From Bacteroidota bacterium (GTDB taxonomy: Bacteria; Bacteroidota; Ignavibacteria; SZUA-365): a stretch of 12,611 nucleotides of DNA. The notes beneath the pieces are model-generated. The model saw only the letters and a list, made by a program, of their open reading frames with translations, did not search any database and had not been told where the DNA came from. Positions within the stretch are counted from its first letter, which is position 1. Each line of letters starts with the position of its first letter. This document shows positions 6,957-12,611 of the stretch, piece by piece. Both the position numbers and the translations under genes were made by a program. Location: the NCBI GenBank assembly GCA_018224415.1, contig JAGTUZ010000189.1, positions 1 through 12,611 on the forward strand, written 5' to 3'.

Positions 6957-8996
6957 TCACTGCGCCGGGAGAATCTTGAATTCGATGCGTCGGTTGCGCT
7001 CACGGCCGGCCTCGGTCCCGTTGTTCGCGCGGGGTTGTGTTTCACCATATCCGCGCGCGCGAAGACGGACGTCGTTGATGCCCTCACCTACCAGGAAAAG
7101 CAGCACGGCTTCCGCGCGCAGCCGGGAAAGCTCGAGATTCGACGCGGCATCGCCGCGGCTGTCGGTGTGGCCGCTGATTTCGACCACCACCTCGGGGTTG
7201 TCTTTCAAGGTCTGCACCGCAGCGCCCAGTGACTCACGCGCCTGTGCATCCAGTTCCGCGGAGCCGTCGGCAAATGTGACGCCCTCGAGCACGAGAGTCT
7301 GTCCGGCACGAAGCGGTTCGGTGGTCAAGGGAAGCGTGTCGGGACAACCGTCATGATCCCGGTAATTGTTTACCGTTTCCGGCTGATCGGGACAACCATC
7401 CTCTCCGTCGACAATACCGTCGCCGTCCGAGTCGCGCTGCCGCGGATCCGAACCCGCGCTCACTTCCACTCCGTCAGGACTGCCGTCGTCGTCGCTGTCG
7501 GCCTTCAACGGATCGGTTTTGTGCCGAAGGACCTCGTCTCCGTCGGTCAGTCCGTCACCGTCGGTATCGGGATTGGTCGGATCGGTGCCCAGTTCCAGCT
7601 CGCGGCGGTCGTCGAGGCCGTCGCCGTCGCTGTCCTGACTTCGGGGATCGGTTTTGTGTACACGCACTTCCTCGAGATCGCTGATACCGTCGGAGTCCGA
7701 ATCGTTGCGGAGCGGATCCGAATGCCAGGTATGCACTTCCTCGCCGTCGGTGAGCCCGTCCTTGTCGGAATCCGGGTCGAAGGGATCAGTACCGTAGGCA
7801 AACTCCTCGCCCTCGGTCAGTCCGTCACCATCGGTGTCGGGATTGGTCGGATCGGTTTTCTTCGCCACTTCCTCCATGTCGGTCAGACGATCGCCGTCGG
7901 TGTCGGTCTTGAGCGGATCGGTGCCGTGCACGTGGAGTTCGTCGCTGTCGCTGATGCCGTCACCGTCGGTGTCGGGATTGAGCGGGTCGGTGCCGATGCT
8001 CTCTTCGTAGGTGTCGGTGAGGCCGTCGCCGTCACGGTCGCTGTGTCCGAAAAGGTAGAACTGCACACCGAGCGTGGCGCTGCCCCATGAATCCGGAGAT
8101 TCCGCGGACTTTGTCCGGTTGACCGCCCCGGCCAGATTGAAATTCTCCTGCACCACCTGACCGAGGCCGTCCATCATGTCCCTTCCGTCCCCGATGAGAA
8201 AACGGTAGCTGAAATCAAGGTTGATGGCGATATCGTCGCTCAGAAGAATGTCGAAACCGACGCCGACGGGTATGATGGTGAGCGTATTGGCGTCGGCCGG
8301 GAGGTTCGAGTTTTTTGTGACCACTCGCTCGGGCGTGTCGATGCTGAACGGCTTGCTGCCGAAAACCACATTCAATACCGGGTGATTGTCACCGAGCTTT
8401 GTCTCCGCGTTCGCGTTCTCATAGCGGAAAATACCGGCACCGGCGGAGATATAGGGATTCACCCAGCGTTCGGGAAAGAGGTTCACGTACACGCGCGCCT
8501 CGCTGAACCACAGCTTGTCCTTCTCGAACACCGGGTGGCGAAGTGCCTGGTCGTTCTCGGCCGCATAAACGTCCATGTCGGCAGGGTAAGCGAGTTGTCC
8601 GGACAACCTGGGATCCCGGAAAAATTGCCGGATGTAGAGGTCCTTGAATTCGTCACGCAGACGGCGATTGTAGACGTAATTGCCGAATCCCCCGTCGATC
8701 TGCACACCGAGTTCGGAAAGAATATTGTACCGGGCGTAGCCATACAGCATCGCCCCGAAATACTGGTCGGTGAACTCACCGAAATATTTCGTCACGCCGC
8801 CTCCGGCGCCGATGATCAGCATGCTCTCCGGATCCCAGGTGTACACGATTTTCTGGGCGGACGCCTGCGGCACAACAACCTGCGCAAGCGCAAGGAGCAG
8901 CGCGCCTGCACAGAGAAGGCGCGCGACCCGCGAGGCAGCGGACGGCACACACGGACGTGATTCGACGAAAGGGCGATATGGCCGTGTCTTGGTCAT
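6957..8996 (-). CDS. OmpA-like outer-membrane protein with thrombospondin type 3 repeats
   Basis: This 679-residue secreted protein has three parts. After a long signal peptide (hydrophobic LLCAGALLLALAQVVV, likely cut after ASA at 45-47), residues about 55-317 look like an outer-membrane beta-barrel domain. Residues 320-552 hold ten DxDxDGxxD calcium-type repeats at a 22-23 residue spacing, ending with two GCPD cysteines. Residues about 561-679 are an OmpA C-terminal peptidoglycan-binding domain: GHTDSRGDAASNLELSRLRA has Asp612 and Arg627 at the spacing of the known diaminopimelate-binding pair, and GRERNRRIEF follows. It probably ties the outer membrane to the cell wall. Its ATG at 8996 overlaps the nuoK TGA as ATGA, implying translational coupling; the AGGA upstream is too close for a good ribosome site. 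Its place between nuoK and nuoL is odd. A GTG at codon 17 is a less likely start. Confidence 0.9.
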   Translation of the reverse strand: MTKTRPYRPFVESRPCVPSAASRVARLLCAGALLLALAQVVVPQASAQKIVYTWDPESMLIIGAGGGVTKYFGEFTDQYFGAMLYGYARYNILSELGVQIDGGFGNYVYNRRLRDEFKDLYIRQFFRDPRLSGQLAYPADMDVYAAENDQALRHPVFEKDKLWFSEARVYVNLFPERWVNPYISAGAGIFRYENANAETKLGDNHPVLNVVFGSKPFSIDTPERVVTKNSNLPADANTLTIIPVGVGFDILLSDDIAINLDFSYRFLIGDGRDMMDGLGQVVQENFNLAGAVNRTKSAESPDSWGSATLGVQFYLFGHSDRDGDGLTDTYEESIGTDPLNPDTDGDGISDSDELHVHGTDPLKTDTDGDRLTDMEEVAKKTDPTNPDTDGDGLTEGEEFAYGTDPFDPDSDKDGLTDGEEVHTWHSDPLRNDSDSDGISDLEEVRVHKTDPRSQDSDGDGLDDRRELELGTDPTNPDTDGDGLTDGDEVLRHKTDPLKADSDDDGSPDGVEVSAGSDPRQRDSDGDGIVDGEDGCPDQPETVNNYRDHDGCPDTLPLTTEPLRAGQTLVLEGVTFADGSAELDAQARESLGAAVQTLKDNPEVVVEISGHTDSRGDAASNLELSRLRAEAVLLFLVGEGINDVRLRARGYGETQPRANNGTEAGRERNRRIEFKILPAQ
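7341..8039 (-). repeat. Ten calcium-type (TSP3) repeats in the OmpA-like protein
   Basis: The DxDxDG units start at residues 320, 342, 365, 387, 409, 432, 455, 477, 500 and 522, so the period is 22 or 23 residues. Between them lie EE/DE and TDP segments typical of thrombospondin type 3 repeats, which bind calcium in known members. Copies are diverged at DNA level apart from the GAT/GGC-rich cores. Confidence 0.9.
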
Positions 8997-9304
8997 TCCT
9001 TGAGATCGGCGATACGGTCGGCTTCGACGGTGTTGTTCATTCGGTAGATGTGCAGCACGATCGCCAGTGCCACGGCCGCTTCCACGGCGGCGAGCACGAT
9101 GACAAACAATGCGAACACGTGTCCGTGCAGGTTGAGTCCCTGGTAGCGGGAGAAGGCGACGAGGTTGATGTTCGCCGCGTTGAGCATGAATTCGATGCCC
9201 ATGAGCATGAGCACGACGTTGCGACGCGTGGTCAGCGCAAGCACGCCGAGGGAGAACAGCACGACGCTGACAACGAGGTAATGGGTGATTCCGATTTCCA
9301 TCAT
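8993..9304 (-). CDS. nuoK: NADH-quinone oxidoreductase subunit K
   Basis: This 103-residue protein with three membrane helices is a small proton-channel subunit of complex I. The conserved buried glutamates are Glu38 in LMGIEFMLNAANINLV and Glu75 in VLAAVEAAVAL, matching the pair known from E. coli NuoK. The N-terminus begins with two Met codons; the first ATG (9304-9302) overlaps the nuoJ TGA as ATGA. At the other end its own TGA overlaps the ATG of the OmpA-like gene in the same way. It therefore sits in a tight chain of three coupled genes. The tail NTVEADRIADLKE is ordinary for the family. Confidence 0.97.
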   Translation of the reverse strand: MMEIGITHYLVVSVVLFSLGVLALTTRRNVVLMLMGIEFMLNAANINLVAFSRYQGLNLHGHVFALFVIVLAAVEAAVALAIVLHIYRMNNTVEADRIADLKE

Positions 9305-9807
9305 GACTGCACCTCCTCGGGCTTGCGCGCGATCAGGGCCGCTCCCATCACGGCGACGAGCAGCAAAATGCCCGCAACCTCGAACGGCAGGATGAACGTT
9401 GTCATGAGCAGTTCACCGAGTTCCATGGTTGTCCCTTCGATCTCCGGAAGGTAGTCACTCTGCATCCAGTTCACCGGCCAGAGGATGAAGATCAATGTCA
9501 CCATCGCAAAGGCGACAACAATGGTCGCAGGAATGGTTCTCCCCACGCTGGCCTGGATCTCGACGTCCGTCACCTGCTTCGTGATCATGACACCAAAGAC
9601 CAGGAGGATGAGAATGCCGCCGATGTACACCATGATCTGCGCCACGGCAATGAAATCGGCGCTGAGCAGCACATACAGGCCTGCAACACCCATGAAGGTG
9701 AACAACAGGGAAAAGGCCGCGTGAATCAGGCTGCGTGAGAACACGACGAAAAACGCCGGGATGAGCGTCAGTGCCGCAAACACGTAGAAGAGGATTGTGA
9801 TTTCCAT
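9301..9807 (-). CDS. nuoJ: NADH-quinone oxidoreductase subunit J
   Basis: This 168-residue protein with about five membrane helices is a proton-arm subunit of complex I. The signature is the third-helix segment ADFIAVAQIMVYIGGILILL with Tyr61 and Gly63-Gly64, the region known to form a pi-bulge that changes shape during turnover. The C-terminal helix FEVAGILLLVAVMGAALIA also fits. The ATG at 9807 has only a weak GAG at 7-9 bases upstream. It is 60 bases after nuoI and overlaps nuoK by 4 bases. Confidence 0.96.
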   Translation of the reverse strand: MEITILFYVFAALTLIPAFFVVFSRSLIHAAFSLLFTFMGVAGLYVLLSADFIAVAQIMVYIGGILILLVFGVMITKQVTDVEIQASVGRTIPATIVVAFAMVTLIFILWPVNWMQSDYLPEIEGTTMELGELLMTTFILPFEVAGILLLVAVMGAALIARKPEEVQS

Positions 9808-9867
9808 TGGCTCAATCGGTTTGGTTGCGCGAGGCTGTGCGTGCGGAACGGCACGACAGCTTCACTG

Positions 9868-10503
9868 TTATCCGTTGTTTTCCTGGGGAGCACCGCCGTC
9901 GCCTTCCGCGTTCTCGGCGGCTGCTTTTTCGGCGGCTGCTTTTTCGGCTGCCGCCTTCTCTGCGGCCGCTTTTTTCTTCGCTTCGAGGTCCGCGGCCTTT
10001 TTCGCGTCGGCCTCGGCCTTGGCGCGTTCGGCGTTCGCGACCTTCTCCGCTGCTTCCTCTGCGGTGAGCGTGGAGTAACGGTAGATCAGATCGTCACGGT
10101 TGTACTCGGAGAATTCGAACACGGGGGTCATGAAGATGCACACCGTCGGACACGGAGGCACGCACAGACCGCAGTAACAGCATTTCGCGATGTCGATGTC
10201 GAAGCGCGTCACCCACAGCTTTTTCTTGTTCCCCACCGAGGCCACACCCAGATCCTCTTCGGGCAGGGATTTGGCTGTTTCGATGGTGATGCAGTTGACC
10301 GGGCAGGCCTTCGCGCACTGGTCGCAGCCGATGCAGTCGTCCATGTTGACGTACAGACGGTTGCGCACCCGTTCGGGAATGTCGTGCTTCTCGTCTGGAT
10401 ACTGGATGGTCACGTTCTTCGTGAACAGGTGCTTCCAGGTGATTTTCATGCCCACCATTGCGGTGGCCAGGCCGTCGTAGATGTCTTTGAAATATCCGCT
10501 CAT
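9868..10503 (-). CDS. nuoI: NADH-quinone oxidoreductase subunit I with added Lys/Ala/Glu tail
   Basis: NuoI carries the two 4Fe-4S clusters (N6a, N6b) that pass electrons toward the quinone site at the membrane surface. Both motifs are complete: C57-x2-C60-x2-C63-x3-C67P (CIGCDQCAKACP) and C108-x2-C111-x2-C114-x3-C118P (CCYCGLCVPPCP). The second has PP where EA is more usual. The 8Fe ferredoxin core ends near residue 145. Residues about 146-211 form a charged, Ala-rich tail with four KAAAE units (178-197) and an acidic/Gly end, likely a long helix or coiled coil. E. coli NuoI (180 residues) lacks this tail. The ATG at 10503 has a GAGAAG-like site just upstream. It is 24 bases after nuoH. Confidence 0.95.
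   Translation of the reverse strand: MSGYFKDIYDGLATAMVGMKITWKHLFTKNVTIQYPDEKHDIPERVRNRLYVNMDDCIGCDQCAKACPVNCITIETAKSLPEEDLGVASVGNKKKLWVTRFDIDIAKCCYCGLCVPPCPTVCIFMTPVFEFSEYNRDDLIYRYSTLTAEEAAEKVANAERAKAEADAKKAADLEAKKKAAAEKAAAEKAAAEKAAAENAEGDGGAPQENNG
9913..9972 (-). repeat. Four KAAAE codon repeats in the nuoI tail
   Basis: Four 15-base units encode KAAAE at residues 178-182, 183-187, 188-192 and 193-197. The last two units, at low coordinates, are the most alike (each reads TTTTTCGGCGGCTGC-like on the plus strand). The pattern suggests recent slippage or duplication at the 3' end of the gene. Confidence 0.85.
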
Positions 10504-10527
10504 GACTTCTCTAGCTTTCCGAAAGAT

Positions 10528-11637
10528 TTAGAGCACAACCACAAGGAAACCGACGATGAGTGCGATGCCGAAGGAGAACGGAATCAGCACTTTCCAGCAC
10601 ATGTACATGAGCTGGTCGACGCGCAGGCGCGGCAGCGTCCACCGGATCCAGATCATGACAAACACGAAGAACAGGCCCTTGAACACCAGCCACCCGAGCT
10701 GCTCGACCGCGGTCAGCCACGGAAGGCCGACAGCGTCGCCGAGATAGGCACCGAAGGGGCTGTTCCATCCGCCGAAGAAAAGGATCGACGTCACGATGGA
10801 GACAAGGAACATGTTGGCGTATTCCGACATGAAGAACATCGCGAACTTCATCCCGCTGTACTCGGTGTGGTAACCGGAAACGAGTTCGGATTCGGCCTCG
10901 GGGATGTCGAAGGGTGTGCGGTTGGTTTCTGCCAGTCCCGAAACGTAATACATCACAAATGTCGCGATGAAAAACGGCGCAAAAACGAGATTGACCCACG
11001 AGGCACTGAATACCGTGCCGCTCGCGAGCATGACGTCCTGCTTCGGTCCGCCGAAAATCATCCAGTTCCAGACCGGACCCGACTGGGCGGTGATGACGTC
11101 GGAGATGTTGAGGCTGCCGAGGAAGATGACAATGATGACCAGCGCCATGGCGGCGGGGACTTCATAACTGACGATCTGCGCCACACCGCGCATCGCGCCG
11201 TACAGGCTGTACTTGTTGTTCGATGCCCAGCCCGCCATCATGATGGCCGCCACGTTCAGCGAACTGATGGCCAGCAGATAAAACAGGCCGATGTTCAGAT
11301 CCGCGCCGACGTACTGGCTGGAGAACGGAATGACCGCGAAGGCGGCATACGCGCTCATGAAGGAGAGATACGGCGCAAGATTGAAAAGGAATTTGTCCGC
11401 TTTCTCCGGAACGATGTCCTCTTTCTGCAGCAGCTTGAGCACGTCGGCCAGCGGCTGGATGATGCCCCACGGCCCGGTGCGCATCGGACCGAGACGGTCC
11501 TGCATCCAGGCAGAGATCTTCACCTCGCCGAGAATGGCCAGCAGCGCGTACAGCAGGATCAGCACCAGCGGCAGCGAGGCATACAGCACCAACGTCAGGA
11601 GATTGTCGCCGAGAAAGGATTGTAACAGTGCTTCCAT
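10528..11637 (-). CDS. nuoH: NADH-quinone oxidoreductase subunit H
   Basis: This 369-residue membrane protein (about 8-9 helices; E. coli NuoH has 325) forms much of the quinone chamber and links the peripheral arm to the proton pumps. Diagnostic segments are DRLGPMRTGPWGIIQPLADV (47-66), NNKYSLYGAMRGVAQIVSYE (140-159), the acidic loop TPFDIPEAESELVSGYHTEY (241-260) and IRWTLPRLRVDQLM (331-344). The ATG at 11637 has no evident Shine-Dalgarno, and the gene begins 27 bases after the nuoD stop. Its direct succession to nuoD, with no nuoE, nuoF or nuoG between, is as in 11-subunit complex I operons. Confidence 0.97.
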   Translation of the reverse strand: MEALLQSFLGDNLLTLVLYASLPLVLILLYALLAILGEVKISAWMQDRLGPMRTGPWGIIQPLADVLKLLQKEDIVPEKADKFLFNLAPYLSFMSAYAAFAVIPFSSQYVGADLNIGLFYLLAISSLNVAAIMMAGWASNNKYSLYGAMRGVAQIVSYEVPAAMALVIIVIFLGSLNISDVITAQSGPVWNWMIFGGPKQDVMLASGTVFSASWVNLVFAPFFIATFVMYYVSGLAETNRTPFDIPEAESELVSGYHTEYSGMKFAMFFMSEYANMFLVSIVTSILFFGGWNSPFGAYLGDAVGLPWLTAVEQLGWLVFKGLFFVFVMIWIRWTLPRLRVDQLMYMCWKVLIPFSFGIALIVGFLVVVL

Positions 11638-11664
11638 GGGTATGTGCGTTCAGTGATGGCGGAA

Positions 11665-12611
11665 TTAACGGTCCACTTCGCCGAGAACGATGTCGACGCT
11701 GCCGAGAATGGCAACGAGATCAGCGATCAGATGACCGCGGGAAATCTCGTCGATGACGCTGAGGTTGACGAAACTCGGCCCGCGCACCTTCAGGCGGAAG
11801 GGGTTGGCCGAACCGTCGCTGATGAGATAGTAGCCGAGTTCGCCGCGCGGGTTTTCGACGCGCGTGTAGATTTCGCCTTTGGGCGGACGGATGCGCTTCG
11901 GGATGGCCGACTGCACGTCGCCCTCCGACGGGAATGTCTCGAGCGCCTGCTCGATGATCCGGCAGCTCTCTTCCATCTCCCAGAGACGCACCATGTGGCG
12001 GTCCCAGGAATCGCCGAGCGAGCCGGCCGCGCCGTCGCCGACGATGACCTTCCAGTCGAAGCGGTCGTAGATCGAATACGGATCGTCACGGCGCAGATCC
12101 CAGTCCACCCCCGATCCGCGGAGCATCGGACCCGAACATCCGTAACTCAGGGCGACATCCGGAGGCAGCACGCCGACGTTCGCCGTGCGCTCGATGAAAA
12201 TCTTGTTGTAGTTGAGCAGGTTGTTGACTTCGGTCATGGTCGGACGGAACTTCCGGATGAAATCCGCCACTTCCCGCTCGAAGCCGTTGTGCACGTCGTG
12301 CGACAGGCCGCCGACCCACATGTAGTTGTACAGCAGCCGCGCACCACAGGTACGCTCGAAGATGTCGAGGATGTACTCGCGGTCACGGAAGCAGTAGAGG
12401 AACGGCGTGAACGCGCCGATGTCCATGCCGAAGGTTCCGATGGCCACGAGGTGGGACGCGATGCGCTGCAGCTCGGCCATGATCACGCGGATGTACTCGA
12501 CGCGCTCAGGCAGTTCGATGCCCATCAGGCGTTCGACCGCCAGCACGTATCCGTGGTTGTTGTTCATCGCCGCGAGATAGTCCATGCGGTCGGTGTACGG
12601 CACGACCTGCG
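11665..12611 (-). CDS. nuoD: NADH-quinone oxidoreductase subunit D, N-terminus beyond window
   Basis: The frame is open from the window edge (first full codons read QVVPYTDRMDYLAAM) to a TAA at 11665-11667. It gives about 315 residues of the 49-kDa-type subunit, which with NuoH forms the quinone site. Family landmarks are YTDRMDY, AELQRIASHLVAIGTFGMDI, MWVGGLSHDV, RGSGVDWDLRRDDPY, EIYTRVENPRGELGYYLISD, FRLKVRGPSFVNL and the C-terminus DIVLGEVDR. Roughly 80 N-terminal residues must lie outside, so a NuoC-NuoD fusion cannot be judged. The apparent GTG start at 12603 is an internal valine codon, since the homologous sequence continues upstream of it. Confidence 0.97.
   Translation of the reverse strand, partial: QVVPYTDRMDYLAAMNNNHGYVLAVERLMGIELPERVEYIRVIMAELQRIASHLVAIGTFGMDIGAFTPFLYCFRDREYILDIFERTCGARLLYNYMWVGGLSHDVHNGFEREVADFIRKFRPTMTEVNNLLNYNKIFIERTANVGVLPPDVALSYGCSGPMLRGSGVDWDLRRDDPYSIYDRFDWKVIVGDGAAGSLGDSWDRHMVRLWEMEESCRIIEQALETFPSEGDVQSAIPKRIRPPKGEIYTRVENPRGELGYYLISDGSANPFRLKVRGPSFVNLSVIDEISRGHLIADLVAILGSVDIVLGEVDR

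Noticed and set aside
7341..8039. CRISPR-like regular repeats
   Set aside because: The periodicity of about 66-69 bases comes from 22-23 codon protein repeats. Copies are diverged and have no constant repeat with unique spacers.
7353..8090. Plus-strand frame with repeating VGVGIGRIG-like units
   Set aside because: It is the antisense image of the DxDxDG calcium repeats, whose sense reading gives a coherent secreted OmpA-like protein.
8910..8948. OmpA-like protein as a lipoprotein, because of a Cys in its signal sequence
   Set aside because: The residues before the cysteine (RLLC) do not form a lipobox, and a better signal peptidase I site (ASA before Gln48) follows the hydrophobic stretch.
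9841..11625. A 594-codon open frame on the plus strand opposite nuoI and nuoH
   Set aside because: It is codon-aligned antisense to two clear complex I genes, and its composition simply mirrors them.

Overview
The window is GC-rich by eye. Every supported gene lies on the minus strand, so transcription runs from high to low coordinates. The core is the downstream part of a respiratory complex I operon, read as nuoD (5' end cut off by the window), nuoH, nuoI, nuoJ, nuoK, an OmpA-like gene, nuoL, nuoM and nuoN. A c554-type tetraheme cytochrome c gene and the first 204 codons of an outer-membrane beta-barrel gene follow. No rRNA, tRNA, CRISPR array, insertion sequence or phage gene was seen.

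The organism is probably a diderm of the Bacteroidetes/Chlorobi (FCB) group, perhaps Ignavibacteria- or Kapabacteria-like. The grounds are nuoD followed directly by nuoH without nuoE, nuoF or nuoG; an OmpA-like protein with thrombospondin type 3 repeats; several genes with poor Shine-Dalgarno sequences; a TTTG-N20-TACATTTG element resembling Bacteroidetes promoters; and the c554-type cytochrome. This placement is inference and no taxonomic marker was read.

Layout, low to high coordinate. 1-614: 5' part of a porin-like gene with a signal peptide. 615-757: intergenic, with a 15-bp hairpin at 646-680. 758-1255: periplasmic tetraheme cytochrome. 1256-1434: a promoter candidate, a terminator-like hairpin and a competing hairpin. 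1435-6900: nuoN, nuoM and nuoL, the antiporter-like proton-pumping subunits; NuoL has a long, probably periplasmic loop carrying five pentapeptide repeats. 6957-8996: secreted OmpA-like protein with ten calcium-type repeats, whose start codon overlaps the nuoK stop. 8993-9807: nuoK and nuoJ. 9868-10503: nuoI, with two 4Fe-4S motifs and an added Lys/Ala/Glu tail. 10528-11637: nuoH. 11665-12611: most of nuoD. No gene-free gap exceeds 180 bases.

Working together, NuoD and NuoI belong to the peripheral quinone-reducing/iron-sulfur arm, NuoH forms the quinone-site membrane subunit, and NuoJ, K, L, M and N make the proton-pumping arm. The electron-input module is not encoded here. The oddest element is the cell-wall-binding OmpA-like gene built into the operon next to the gene for a NuoL with an enlarged periplasmic loop. 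I found no clear evidence of a wholly new defence or mobile system.
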